A stretch of 64,000 nucleotides of DNA from Ohtaekwangia sp035628875 (GCA_035628875.1 DASPIZ010000055.1:1-64000), one strand, 5' to 3'; counted from the first letter of the stretch, positions 37,236 through 46,390 are shown. Numbers and translations: made by a program. Notes: generated by a model not told the origin, from the letters alone.

Positions 37236-37613
37236 TTACTCCTTACTGAAAGACGAACGTTGCTCCCGTAGATTCAGGGAGTCAACCAGGGCCGTGTAGA
37301 TCGTCTCCATGTCTTTGGGGCGATTCATATAATAATCGAAGGAAGCGTCAAACAACGAATCTTTTACAGCTACTTTATCGAAGACCTTGTCTTTAAAAAC
37401 AGCAAAAACTTTTTTAGAAGAATCTGGCTTTAGCGATAAACGCGATACTTTATCCTCCGCCAGGTAAACCTCCATCAGTACTTTTACCATTTCTTTTTTC
37501 GTCAATACACCCTCCGGCTTTTTTTCGGAACAGGAAAAGACAAAAAGAAAAGCAGCGAACCACACAAACCTGAGAACCACAGTTATATTCAAACCTTTTA
37601 AAGCGTTTAGCAA
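37236..37613 (-). CDS. DUF4296 domain lipoprotein
   Basis: A 125-residue protein with an N-terminal hydrophobic segment and a lipobox-like FSCS, so probably lipidated at that Cys. The body matches DUF4296, a Bacteroidota family: LTKKEMVKVLMEVYLAEDK followed by FDASFDYYMNRPKDMETIY. Its role is unknown. It is the upstream partner of mutS2 in a two-gene operon. Confidence 0.8.
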   Translation of the reverse strand: MLNALKGLNITVVLRFVWFAAFLFVFSCSEKKPEGVLTKKEMVKVLMEVYLAEDKVSRLSLKPDSSKKVFAVFKDKVFDKVAVKDSLFDASFDYYMNRPKDMETIYTALVDSLNLREQRSSFSKE

Positions 37614-37840
37614 CCTATATTGAGTTTTAAGTGGGGCAAAATAATCATTTTGTTCTATTTTGCGGAATCGTACCGGTCAAACATAGGTTAAACTGACAAA
37701 TGCCTGTATCGGTTCAATTGTATCAAAGTTTTATATTGATACGTTAACAAAAAACACACCACACATCACACCCGCTTAACGTGCAGCATGAACCTGACGC
37801 TAACGACTACTGCGTTACACACAAAGCTTGAAAGTTTACT

Positions 37841-38719
37841 ATGCGAGATCTTTTAAAAAAACTTAGGCGATATGAAATTCAAATCCGCAAGGCGATCAAC
37901 AGCCATATGCAGGGCGATTTTCATTCTGTTTTTAAAGGTTCCGGATTAGAATTTGACGACGTAAGACCTTATCAGTACGGTGACGACATCCGGACGATAC
38001 ATTGGACGGTATCCGCTAAGGGACACGGCACGTTTGTAAAGACCTATAAAGAAGAAAAGGAACAAACCGTATTTTTTATCCTCGATGTAAGTGCCTCCGA
38101 AGACATTGGCAGCACCGGCAGAACGAAAGCGGATATAGGTCGTGAAATCTGTGGTGTGCTTGCGCTATCTGCAGCGAAAGAATCCAGTCACGTAGGGTTG
38201 ATCTGCTTTTCGGATATCAAAGAAAAATATCGTAAGCCTATTAAGGGACACTCCCAGGCATACGAGATCATCAGCACGCTGGCCAAGCTTACTCCCAAAT
38301 CATTAAAAACAAATTTATCCAAAGCGCTTTCTTTTGCTTTAAATATCCTCAAACGCAGAAGTGTGATCATCCTGATCAGCGATTTTATTGACGAGGGCTA
38401 CTTTAATAATCTAAAATCGCTGGCGCGTAGACACGACTTGGTTGTGATTCATATCAGCGATAAACGCGAAACACGCCTGCCGGGATTGGGCATTATTCCA
38501 GTGCTTGACAAAGAGACACAACGCACCCTCTGGGTAAATACCTCGTTTGGTGATTTCAGACAAAAAATTACGGGACGTCATGCCGCACGTAAGGAAGAAC
38601 TTGAGAAATTCAGCCGTAAACATGAAATCAATTTTTTATCGTTGGATACAGATGACGATTATGTACCTAAATTACTGAAGCTGTTTAAAGTAAGAAACAA
38701 AACGCTGAAAACGAATTAA
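37841..38719 (+). CDS. DUF58 domain protein of the Bat cluster
   Basis: A 292-residue DUF58 protein. The signature GSGLEFDDVRPYQYGDDIRTIHW is intact. A VWA-like core follows, with FFILDVSASED in the MIDAS position. DUF58 proteins usually act with a MoxR AAA+ ATPase and Bat proteins in envelope stress or complex maturation. Here no moxR lies upstream; the gene begins after a 227-bp gap. Six bp separate it from the next gene, so it heads a three-gene operon ending in batA. Confidence 0.88.
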   Translation: MRDLLKKLRRYEIQIRKAINSHMQGDFHSVFKGSGLEFDDVRPYQYGDDIRTIHWTVSAKGHGTFVKTYKEEKEQTVFFILDVSASEDIGSTGRTKADIGREICGVLALSAAKESSHVGLICFSDIKEKYRKPIKGHSQAYEIISTLAKLTPKSLKTNLSKALSFALNILKRRSVIILISDFIDEGYFNNLKSLARRHDLVVIHISDKRETRLPGLGIIPVLDKETQRTLWVNTSFGDFRQKITGRHAARKEELEKFSRKHEINFLSLDTDDDYVPKLLKLFKVRNKTLKTN

Positions 38720-38724
38720 CCGCA

Positions 38725-39633
38725 ATGGAATACACCGCTTTCAGAAAATCCTTCGCTACCGTGATATTCGTGCTCATGGGTTTCTCATTGTCATGGGGAC
38801 AAACCGTAAAAGTACGCGGTGGTTTTCTTTTCGATAGTGTACGCGTTGGTGATGAAGTAAGATATTATCTCAGCGCACAATACGCCCGCACTGAACAGGT
38901 CCTTTTTCCGGATTCAGGTTTCAACTATGCCCCGTTCGAATTCAGGGAGAAGGAATATTTTGAGACTATTACCACGGATAGCCTAAGCTACGACAGCGTC
39001 GTGTATTACCTGACTGCGTTTGAGGTTGACCGGCTTCAACGCCTGCAGCTTCCGGTGTTCCAGGTAAATGCACAGGATTGTACCCGACACCTATCCAACC
39101 CTGACACTATACGCCTGCAGCAGCTCATTACCTCGCTCCCGGACTCGCTCACCAAGGATCTCCCGGTTCGTGCCACCATCGGCTATGAGAAAGTTCCACC
39201 GCAAGTGAATTTTCCACTCATCATTATTGTGGCCGGGCTACTCGTTATGATCGCTGCCATTGTATGGGTTGTTTTTGGATCGCAGATTCAACAGTACTAT
39301 AAACTAAAAAGAATGAAGCGGGCACATGCCGATTTCGTTATGGCCTTTAACCGCTACGCACAACAACGTGAAACAATTTCACCTCCCGAAACAGAAGCTG
39401 CAGTGAGTACCTGGAAAAAATACATGGAACAACTGAATGCAAAGCCCTACACGAAATTAACAACGCAAGAAACATTCCGGCTTGAAAAGGATGAACAGCT
39501 CGGCAGAACCTTGCGCACATTAGACGCTGCCATCTATGGATCTAACCGCGAAGTGAAAGATTCATTGGAACAGTTGAGGGGATTTGCTGACCAACACTTT
39601 AATAAAAAAGTAGAGGAGGTGAAACATGGATAG
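38725..39633 (+). CDS. membrane-anchored protein of the DUF58-batA operon
   Basis: A 302-residue protein with a signal peptide (cleavage near SWGQ), a periplasmic beta-rich domain of about 140 residues, one strong transmembrane helix (FPLIIIVAGLLVMIAAIVWVV, about 172-193) and a cytoplasmic helical tail of about 100 residues. Position between DUF58 and batA is the main clue: such proteins in Bacteroidota Bat operons probably form a complex with the VWA proteins. It overlaps batA by 8 bp. I do not assign a name. Confidence 0.8.
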   Translation: MEYTAFRKSFATVIFVLMGFSLSWGQTVKVRGGFLFDSVRVGDEVRYYLSAQYARTEQVLFPDSGFNYAPFEFREKEYFETITTDSLSYDSVVYYLTAFEVDRLQRLQLPVFQVNAQDCTRHLSNPDTIRLQQLITSLPDSLTKDLPVRATIGYEKVPPQVNFPLIIIVAGLLVMIAAIVWVVFGSQIQQYYKLKRMKRAHADFVMAFNRYAQQRETISPPETEAAVSTWKKYMEQLNAKPYTKLTTQETFRLEKDEQLGRTLRTLDAAIYGSNREVKDSLEQLRGFADQHFNKKVEEVKHG

Positions 39634-40669
39634 TTCATTTAACCCGTGGTATTACCTGGATTGGTTTGGTTATGCAACGTTTAAAGGCTTTACCTGGGAA
39701 TTACCGGGGTTTTTATACGCAGCCGCAGCAATACCTGTTTTATTTCTAGTACGATGGTTAATCAGACAAAAACTTAATCAAAAACTACCTGTCGCTGTTA
39801 CGGAAAAAGAATTAAAGAGTTCTGCCCTTAACCTGGTCCGTTTCGTCCCCGAACTTTTTGTTATGCTCGCGTTAATGCTGGTGATGGTCGCGCTGGCTCG
39901 TCCGCAGAAGAACAACGAAAAAGTTGAAGAGTGGACAGAAGGTATTGACATCATGCTGGGTCTGGATATTTCTAAATCCATGGACATACAGGATTTTCAA
40001 CCGAATCGTCTGGAGGCTGCTAAACAAGTAGCCCTGGATTTCATCGATGGCCGCAAACATGACAGAATCGGACTTGTCGTTTTTTCCGGTGACGCCTATT
40101 CTGTTTCACCCCTTACCACGGATTATAAATTATTAAAGACATACATCAGTGAAATAAGTTTCGATATGATCGAAGCGAAAGGAACTGCGATTGGAAGTGC
40201 CATGGCGGTGATCACAAACCGCATGCGTGAATCAGAAGCAAAATCAAAAGTATGTATTCTCTTAAGTGATGGTGAAAACAACGCAGGAAATATAGATCCA
40301 ATCACTGCTGCCGAATTGGGCGCTGCCTATGGCGTAACCATCTATACCATTATCATAGGCAAAGAGGGACGCGTGCCCTTCGGAACAGACTTCTTCGGTC
40401 GTCCAAACATGATTGAAAATACCGTTGACATCACTACGATGAAACGTATGGCAGAAATTGGTAACGGAGAATTTTTCCGTGCTACCGACAATCAGGCACT
40501 TGAAAATGTATTCGCACGAATTGACCAATACGAAAAAGCCGAAATCAAACAAACCCGCTTCCGCGATACAACCGATTATTATTTCATCTATCTCACCTGG
40601 GCTATGGTGTTCTTCCTACTATGGCTGGGTTTAAAATCAACTTTTGTAACCAACGTTCTTCAGGACTGA
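39626..40669 (+). CDS. batA: BatA-type VWA domain membrane protein
   Basis: A 347-residue BatA: two transmembrane helices near the N-terminus (about 26-42 and 75-91), a VWA domain facing the periplasm and a C-terminal helix (YYFIYLTWAMVFFLLWLGL). The metal-ion site is complete: DISKS in GLDISKSMDIQ, the Thr in SVSPLTTDY and the Asp in LLSDGENNAG. Bat proteins aid aerotolerance in Bacteroides and sit in the inner membrane. It is the last gene of the cluster; a batB is not present downstream, where a repeat region begins. Confidence 0.9.
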   Translation: MDSSFNPWYYLDWFGYATFKGFTWELPGFLYAAAAIPVLFLVRWLIRQKLNQKLPVAVTEKELKSSALNLVRFVPELFVMLALMLVMVALARPQKNNEKVEEWTEGIDIMLGLDISKSMDIQDFQPNRLEAAKQVALDFIDGRKHDRIGLVVFSGDAYSVSPLTTDYKLLKTYISEISFDMIEAKGTAIGSAMAVITNRMRESEAKSKVCILLSDGENNAGNIDPITAAELGAAYGVTIYTIIIGKEGRVPFGTDFFGRPNMIENTVDITTMKRMAEIGNGEFFRATDNQALENVFARIDQYEKAEIKQTRFRDTTDYYFIYLTWAMVFFLLWLGLKSTFVTNVLQD

Positions 40670-40676
40670 TCGGAAA

Positions 40677-40976
40677 GTTCAAGGTTCAAAGTTCATGGTT
40701 CATGGATCAAAGTTCAAGGTTGGAGTTCGGTAACGAAATGTTTTGCGAAAGTTGTTCGAGGTTTGATGTTTGAAGTTTGATGTTGGTTTCTTAATAATTG
40801 ACACGATTTGTTTTTCAAATTTACGTTTGGCTTGCGTAACTCTGCGGCTTTGCGCCGCGGTTGAGATGTTGCTATAAGTTCAAAAGTTCATGGTTCATGG
40901 TTCAAGGTTGGAGTTCGGTAACGAAACGTTTTACGAAAGTTGTTCGTGGTTTGAAGTTTGATGTTTGATGTTTGGT
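40677..40976. repeat. two copies of a composite heptamer array
   Basis: Copy 1: GTTCAAG-type units at 40677, 40684, 40691, 40698, 40705, 40712 and closing GTTGGAG at 40719; a spacer with TTCGGTAACGAAA; then GTTTGAT-type units at 40761, 40768, 40775 and closing GTTGGTT at 40782. Copy 2 repeats this 188 bp later (40878-40913, then 40949-40976) with nearly the same spacer. Between them is a stretch of the CTCTGCGGCTTTGCG kind, itself loosely 7-bp periodic. Confidence 0.85.
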
Positions 40977-41119
40977 TTCCGAAAAGCTAAAAGCTTTTGC
41001 ATACAACGTGGCTCCTGTTGGTATCGTAAAAGTTAAAATTAAACAAGCTCGCAGCTCGTAGCTGACCGCTCGCAGCTGGTTTCGATAACTCATAAAGTGT
41101 CGAAAACAAACACAACAGC
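40977..41119. repeat. GCTCGTA heptamer array and end of the batA-lysE gap
   Basis: Units in exact phase start at 41047, 41054, 41061, 41068 and 41075 (GCTCGCA, GCTCGTA, GCTGACC, GCTCGCA, GCTGGTT), followed by a tail (TTCGATAACTCATAAAGTGTCG) resembling the units at 18.1-18.5 kb. No gene is evident in the whole 450-bp gap. Confidence 0.7.
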
Positions 41120-41749
41120 TCAGTGTGGTAAATCGTCCGGGAATAAAATCAGTTTCCCTGCAAATACAATGAGTACGATACCAAGCACAATATTAAGCAT
41201 GCGAATAAAACGCGGAGTAATCAGCAGGCGAAGTTTATCCGCCAGTTTTGCCTTCAGAATATCGGTACCAAAAACAGTGAGTACAATGGCTGTAAAAAAT
41301 AAAACAACCTCCTTTGCACTGGTATAACCGAATTGTGTTGTGGCAATACCCACGGTAGCAATCCAGAAAAAAATCACCATCGGACTTAATCCATTAATCA
41401 AAAAACCTTTGGCGATAAGACGTTGCGGACTCCGGTATTTGATTTTGTCAGGATAGAAATTATTAAGGCTCCTGCTTTTAATGAACAGGTAGTATATACC
41501 AAAGCCGAAAAGAACAAGACCTCCCCCATAAGCCAGGTAATTCCGTGTCGCTTCGGTTTGTAAAAATTGCACCAGTCCCAGATAGGATACTACAATGTAA
41601 AAGGCGTCGCTCAACGATACCCCTACTGCTACAAAGAAACCACTCCAAAAACCGCGCTCCATGCTGGTTTGAAGAATGGTAAAAAAAACGGGACCGATTA
41701 AAAAAGCCAGTACAATTCCGGAAGCGATTCCGTTAAGGATGATGTCCAT
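41120..41749 (-). CDS. LysE-family amino-acid exporter
   Basis: A six-TM LysE/RhtB-type exporter of 209 residues from the ATG at 41749; the longer frame to 41794 adds 15 residues lying inside the upstream gene. The N-terminal NGIASGIVLAFLIGPVFF with the GP motif is characteristic, as is the SDAFYIVVSYLG helix and the central NGLSPMVIFFWIATVG. The substrate is probably an amino acid or similar small molecule. The start overlaps the 3' end of the GH3-like gene by 17 bp. Confidence 0.85.
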   Translation of the reverse strand: MDIILNGIASGIVLAFLIGPVFFTILQTSMERGFWSGFFVAVGVSLSDAFYIVVSYLGLVQFLQTEATRNYLAYGGGLVLFGFGIYYLFIKSRSLNNFYPDKIKYRSPQRLIAKGFLINGLSPMVIFFWIATVGIATTQFGYTSAKEVVLFFTAIVLTVFGTDILKAKLADKLRLLITPRFIRMLNIVLGIVLIVFAGKLILFPDDLPH

Positions 41750-43289
41750 GCGAACGCTGTTCAATAAAATTTTTCCAGTCCGCCAGCTGGGCATTCTTCA
41801 TCACCCGCGGAAATTTATTTTGTCCACCTACTTTTCCTTTGGACTCCATGTAGTCATAAAAAGTTTTTATTGGCAATACGTCAACAATAATCTCTTTCAG
41901 TGCAGCGCTGCGTTCAACGGCGTAGTCATCGTTTAAGACTTTCAAATGTTCGTCAATTTTATCTTTGAGAACCGCCGGATCAACGTCGCCATCCGAACCG
42001 ATAAACCAGTGGTGCGCAAACAATGAACCGTGTGGTATACCGGCAACCGTAAACTCAGGAATGGTGATATTAAAATCGTTCGATACAAGCTCAATGGCCT
42101 TGTTCATATTATCTACCGAAAGGTGTTCACCGCAAAGGCTCAAAAAATGTTTTGTCCTCCCCGTAATGACAACCTCACATTCTTCAACGGAAGTGAATTT
42201 GATTACGTCACCGATAAGATAACGCCATGCGCCCGCGCAAGTCGACAGTAAAATAGCATACTCCTTTCCCTCTTCAACTTCATCGATCAAACAGGCTTGT
42301 GCATCGGGGGTTAGCTCTCCGTTTGCATCAAAGTTTTTTTGGTCAAATGGCACAAACTCGTAAAATATACCATTGTTCAAAACGAGGCGCATAGACCTGC
42401 GGTTGGGTGCGGTTTGAAAGGCAATAAATCCTTCCGACGCAAGGTATGTTTCAATATAGAAAATCGGTCTTCCTAATAATTTCTCAAAACCTTTTCTGTA
42501 GGGGTCAAATGAAACACCACCGTGAACGTATACTTTGAGGTTAGGCCATATCTCATGGATGTTTTTCACTTTATGATAATGCACGATCTTTTCCATGAGA
42601 ATCTGGATCCAGGCAGGAACACCTACTACAATTCCGATATCCCAGCTTCGGGCATTCTTTGCTATTTCATCCAGCTTATCATCCCAGTTTCTGTTTTTGG
42701 CAATTTTTTTTCCTGGCTTATAAAAATGTTGAAACCAGAATGGAAGGCGCGCTGCCTGAATACCACTAAGATCTCCTTCAAAAAAGCTTCCTCGCCTGTT
42801 CAAGTGTGTACTTCCGCCTAACATGAGGATACCAGCTTCGAAAGTTTCAGGAGCAAGATCGTACTTAGATAATGTTAAAATCTGACGAATACTGGTCTTC
42901 TGAATCGCCTTCGTCATGTCTTTCGTTACGGGAATGTATTTTGAAGAAGCTTCCGATGTGCCAGAGCTCAGGGCAAAATATTTAACACGACCGGGCCAGC
43001 AAACATTTTTAACTCCTTTTAATGCGAGTTTCCACCAATCACCATAAATCTTGTTATAGCTATGAACCGGCACCTGCTTTTTAAAACGTTTATAAAACTC
43101 CTTATCGTTTTTGCGAAAACTCTGAAGTATGTGCGCGAAATCGTAGTACCTGCCAAACTCGGTTTGGCTGGCGGTAATCAACAACTCCTTTAATTCTTTT
43201 TTTTGCAAATCAAACGGCGAACTGTATTCCTGCTCCAGCATTTCCCGAATGCGTATTCCCTTTTTTAGTAATGTTCCGAGGATCGCCAT
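41733..43289 (-). CDS. GH3 auxin-responsive-promoter family acyl-adenylating protein
   Basis: A 518-residue protein of the GH3 family, acyl-acid-amido synthetases of the ANL superfamily that in plants join amino acids to hormones. The ATP-binding opening YFALSSGTSEASSKYIPVT, the YLASEGFIAFQ segment and the GDVIKFTSVEECEVVITGRTKHFLSLCGEHLS hinge region are typical. Bacterial members have unknown substrates. Together with the overlapping LysE exporter it suggests a small molecule that is conjugated and exported, but that pairing is inference. Divergent from yggS over 36 bp. Confidence 0.88.
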   Translation of the reverse strand: MAILGTLLKKGIRIREMLEQEYSSPFDLQKKELKELLITASQTEFGRYYDFAHILQSFRKNDKEFYKRFKKQVPVHSYNKIYGDWWKLALKGVKNVCWPGRVKYFALSSGTSEASSKYIPVTKDMTKAIQKTSIRQILTLSKYDLAPETFEAGILMLGGSTHLNRRGSFFEGDLSGIQAARLPFWFQHFYKPGKKIAKNRNWDDKLDEIAKNARSWDIGIVVGVPAWIQILMEKIVHYHKVKNIHEIWPNLKVYVHGGVSFDPYRKGFEKLLGRPIFYIETYLASEGFIAFQTAPNRRSMRLVLNNGIFYEFVPFDQKNFDANGELTPDAQACLIDEVEEGKEYAILLSTCAGAWRYLIGDVIKFTSVEECEVVITGRTKHFLSLCGEHLSVDNMNKAIELVSNDFNITIPEFTVAGIPHGSLFAHHWFIGSDGDVDPAVLKDKIDEHLKVLNDDYAVERSAALKEIIVDVLPIKTFYDYMESKGKVGGQNKFPRVMKNAQLADWKNFIEQRSHGHHP

Positions 43290-43325
43290 ATTTTTGTCTT
43301 CCCGATTAAACCGCTAAAAATAGGA

Positions 43326-44003
43326 ATGAATATTAAGAATAACATCAATTATTTCCGCCAAAACATACCCCAGGGATGTAAACTAATCACGGTAAGCAAA
43401 ACCCAACCTGTCGAACGATTATTGGAAGCATATAATCGTGGTCAGCGAATTTTTGGAGAAAACAAAGTACAGGAACTCGTACCAAAGTATGAAGCTCTTC
43501 CGAAAGACATCGAATGGCACATGATTGGACATCTTCAATCAAATAAGGTAAAATACATTGCCCCATTCATTACCTTGATTCATGCTGTTGATAGCCTTTC
43601 ACTTTTGAAAGAAATTAATAAACAGGCACAAAGAAATCAACGCGTTATCGCATGCCTGCTGCAGGTTCACATTGCTGAAGAAGAATCAAAATTCGGTTTT
43701 TCCGAGGAGGATATTTTGCAATTGTTTGTTGATCCCGGATTCCTTCAACTGAATCATATTAGCATTATGGGATTGATGGGAATGGCTACATTTACGGAAA
43801 ACGAGGCGCAAGTGAGGAAAGAATTTACCGGGCTTGGCCTTTTTTTCAGGAAATTACAGGCGATGAATTTGCCAGCACAGGTTAAAATGAAGGAGTTGTC
43901 TATGGGCATGAGTGGTGATTACAACATCGCTATCGAAGCGGGAAGCACGCTCGTGCGTATTGGCACCGCCATTTTCGGAGAACGCGATTACAGTAAGAAG
44001 TGA
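43326..44003 (+). CDS. yggS: YggS-family PLP homeostasis protein
   Basis: A 225-residue PLPBP/YggS protein that binds pyridoxal phosphate on a single TIM-barrel domain and balances cellular B6 and amino-acid pools. The PLP Lys lies in LITVSKTQP; GENKVQELVPKYE, HMIGHLQSNKVKYI and MGMSGDYNIAIEAGSTLVRIG (phosphate-binding) are all present. Confidence 0.95.
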   Translation: MNIKNNINYFRQNIPQGCKLITVSKTQPVERLLEAYNRGQRIFGENKVQELVPKYEALPKDIEWHMIGHLQSNKVKYIAPFITLIHAVDSLSLLKEINKQAQRNQRVIACLLQVHIAEEESKFGFSEEDILQLFVDPGFLQLNHISIMGLMGMATFTENEAQVRKEFTGLGLFFRKLQAMNLPAQVKMKELSMGMSGDYNIAIEAGSTLVRIGTAIFGERDYSKK

Positions 44004-44081
44004 TTTAATTAAAACGATCAAACTTTTTCTTTGCCTGATTTTAACCAGATCAACTAAAGATATCAACTAACTTATAATAAC

Positions 44082-44459
44082 ATGAACCAACGTTCAACGC
44101 TACTGGCTGGTGCGATCTTCGGATTTTTAGGTGTTTGTCTGGGCGCCTTTGGAGCCCACGCATTAAAACCATTGCTTTTACAAACCGGCCGGTTGGACAC
44201 GTATGAGTTGGCTGTGCGTTATCAATTCTTCCATGCATTTGCATTGTTGGCCGCCGGAGCGTTAATGCAATTCAATTTTTCGTTGAGGTTAAAATATGGG
44301 GCACTCTGCTTCGTGCTTGGTGTGCTGTTTTTTTCCGGTAGTCTGTATGTTTTGGCATTTACCGGCTGGGGTGTTTTGGGCGCCGTGACCCCAATTGGTG
44401 GGTTGTTCTTGATTTTTGGATGGTCCTTCATGGGCCTGGGTATACTCAAAAAAAAATAG
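44082..44459 (+). CDS. DUF423 family membrane protein
   Basis: A 125-residue inner-membrane protein with four hydrophobic helices and the DUF423 signature GAFGAHALKP near residue 26 and TPIGGLFLIFGW near the end. Function unknown. Terminated by a hairpin overlapping its stop codon. Confidence 0.9.
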   Translation: MNQRSTLLAGAIFGFLGVCLGAFGAHALKPLLLQTGRLDTYELAVRYQFFHAFALLAAGALMQFNFSLRLKYGALCFVLGVLFFSGSLYVLAFTGWGVLGAVTPIGGLFLIFGWSFMGLGILKKK

Positions 44460-44483
44460 CCCCTTTCGAAGGCTATTTTTTTT
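44451..44483. terminator. bidirectional terminator between DUF423 and DUF1573 genes
   Basis: An 11-bp stem AAAAAATAGCC (44451-44461) with GGCTATTTTTT (44471-44481), 9-nt loop, with T-runs on both strands. It begins inside the DUF423 coding end. Confidence 0.9.
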
Positions 44484-44500
44484 ATTCTGTTTGATCATTC

Positions 44501-44917
44501 CTACTGTGCCTCTTTTTTAGCAAGGACATTTGTAACAAAACTGATTAGGCCACCATCGCTGTTGACCGCGTTTGATACAACAGTAACAACTTTATTTTGT
44601 CGTCCGGATTTACCGGCGCTGTTAAATGCTACAGTGATCTCACCTTTCCCTCCGGGCGGGATCGGATCACGGGGCCAGCCCTTCGGTGTAGTGCAACCGC
44701 ACGTTACTTCTACGTTTGTGATGATCAAAGGCTCTGTACCGGTATTCGTAAAATGGAAAGTTTCTTCAACTTTATCCCCTTGATTAATGTCCCCGAAATC
44801 ATGTGTTTTCTTTTCGAATGTGATGATGGCGCCATTTGCTTTCTGTGCGCTTGACGTTTGTGCGTAAAGCGGGGCTACGCACACCAACGCCATCAGGATA
44901 AATAAATACTTCTTCAT
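44501..44917 (-). CDS. secreted DUF1573 (ASH-like) protein
   Basis: A 138-residue exported protein with signal peptide (cleavage after LYAQ) and one DUF1573 domain: HDFGDINQGDKVEETFHFTNTG, then VTCGCTTPKGWPRDPIPPGGKGEI. This is an immunoglobulin-like ASH/MSP-type fold very common in Bacteroidota; function unknown. A perfect -7 box TAAATTTG lies at 44933-44940 on the minus strand, 15 bp before the ATG. Confidence 0.88.
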   Translation of the reverse strand: MKKYLFILMALVCVAPLYAQTSSAQKANGAIITFEKKTHDFGDINQGDKVEETFHFTNTGTEPLIITNVEVTCGCTTPKGWPRDPIPPGGKGEITVAFNSAGKSGRQNKVVTVVSNAVNSDGGLISFVTNVLAKKEAQ

Positions 44918-45038
44918 ACTTTATTAATTTTTCAAATTTAACAACCTCCGTTCAACAATTTTGCCAGAATTACCAAAATTTCTCACAATTGTATGTGACT
45001 TCCAAAACGGTTACGAATTAAAACAAAAGGAAACGGAA

Positions 45039-45503
45039 ATGAATTCAGAAATCGCTCAATTGTATGGAAACAAGGTTCGTTTCAGGGTATGTGGGATGTG
45101 CTGGGATAAAGACAATTTATTGATGGTGAACCACAAAGGATTAACAAAGGGTTCCTTTTGGGCCATGCCGGGTGGTGGGATGGAATTTGGTGAATCGCTT
45201 GCCGAAACGCTAAAGAGAGAATTTCTCGAAGAAACTGGCCTGCGGGTTGAAGTAGGGAGGTTTTTGTTTGGTTGCGAGATGATACAACAGCCTCTTCATG
45301 CCATTGAGTTATTCTTTGAGATAACCAACTACGATGGGAATCTGCAATCGGGAAAGGACCCTGAATTACAGATCATTGACGGGGTGAAATTTCTTACGCC
45401 ACTAGAAATCAACACAATAGGGGCCGGGCAGCTTCACGGAATTTTAAAAATTGCAAAAACCGCCAATGACTTTCGCAAATTGAGCGGATTTTACAGGATT
45501 TAA
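45039..45503 (+). CDS. NUDIX hydrolase
   Basis: A 154-residue NUDIX hydrolase. The Nudix box is complete: GGGMEFGES...KREFLEETGL, with the REFLEE metal-binding glutamates. A frame opens at a TTG at 44961, but the ATG at 45039, preceded by AAAGGAAACGG, is a better start. Substrate likely a nucleoside diphosphate derivative; unresolved. Confidence 0.85.
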   Translation: MNSEIAQLYGNKVRFRVCGMCWDKDNLLMVNHKGLTKGSFWAMPGGGMEFGESLAETLKREFLEETGLRVEVGRFLFGCEMIQQPLHAIELFFEITNYDGNLQSGKDPELQIIDGVKFLTPLEINTIGAGQLHGILKIAKTANDFRKLSGFYRI

Positions 45504-45526
45504 TTTGGTTTTCGGTATAAACTACC

Positions 45527-45558
45527 TTGTTATATACCTATTAAAATAAGTATAATTG
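45527..45558 (+). promoter_or_regulatory. promoter of the membrane-anchored protein gene
   Basis: TTG at 45527-45529 and TATAATTG at 45551-45558 (7 of 8 to TAnnTTTG), 21-bp spacer, 19 bp before the ATG at 45578. Confidence 0.5.
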
Positions 45559-45577
45559 CAGACTTAAACCTTCAACA

Positions 45578-46387
45578 ATGAATCTGACAAGAATTCTTTC
45601 CATTGTACTGTTTCTTGTAAGCATCGGACTTGCTTACGTTCTATACAACAACATTAATTCGACCATTGAATTTAAAGATTACGTCGAGTCGACGGAACAA
45701 AAAATAACAGACAAGCTTGCGATCATCCGCGAAGCCGAAAAGGCTTACCTTGAACGATACGGTAACTATACATCGAACTGGGATTCATTGATCAATTTTA
45801 TCCAAAATGGCCAGGTGCCAATTACTGTGAGAACGGAAACCATAACACAGTTGGCCTACGGCGTGGAGAAAGTTGACGTTAAAATCGATACCGTTGGATT
45901 TCGCGCTGCGAAAGACCGCATTTTCAAAAAGAATTTTGCCCTGAATGCTACCGCAGATGGCACCTTTGGCGGGTACTTCGTGAAAGAAGGCGATTACGTT
46001 GTTAAGGGATCGAACGCTTATCGTTTAAGACTTCCTAATGGAAAAACAGAAATCTACAGATTCACAAATGAAGGTACGATTTTGAATCTTGCAAATTTAA
46101 AGCCTGGTGCTGAAATCCGAAGAGGACAAAGCATTGCGGAACTTTGGGATTACCAGTTAAATCCAAACGTTGACCTGAGCACGCTTTCTGTTGTGCCCGG
46201 ATCAAATAAACCTTTTGAGATCTTTGTTGGAAAAATTAAACGCGGTCAAAGCCTCGTCAGCGTCATCGAAGTTAAAGATCCTGCGCCGATTAATCCGGAA
46301 AGAAAAGAAACCAACGAAGCACAAAATCGTAAACCACTTGGCTTTGGTTCAAGAGTAGATGTAGGTACAGCTGGAAACTGGGAATAA
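45578..46387 (+). CDS. single-pass membrane protein, unknown function
   Basis: A 269-residue protein I do not recognise by name. It has one N-terminal transmembrane helix (residues about 5-25), then a coiled helix with a pilin-like IREAEKAYLERYGNYTSNWDSLI pattern reminiscent of type II secretion pseudopilin stalks. The region from about 130 to 210 has short beta strands with GDYVVKGSNAYRLRL and GAEIRRGQSIAELWDY, suggesting a barrel-sandwich fold; this is inference. It is followed within 4 bp by the DUF3822 gene, likely co-transcribed. Confidence 0.65.
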   Translation: MNLTRILSIVLFLVSIGLAYVLYNNINSTIEFKDYVESTEQKITDKLAIIREAEKAYLERYGNYTSNWDSLINFIQNGQVPITVRTETITQLAYGVEKVDVKIDTVGFRAAKDRIFKKNFALNATADGTFGGYFVKEGDYVVKGSNAYRLRLPNGKTEIYRFTNEGTILNLANLKPGAEIRRGQSIAELWDYQLNPNVDLSTLSVVPGSNKPFEIFVGKIKRGQSLVSVIEVKDPAPINPERKETNEAQNRKPLGFGSRVDVGTAGNWE

Positions 46388-46390
46388 ATT

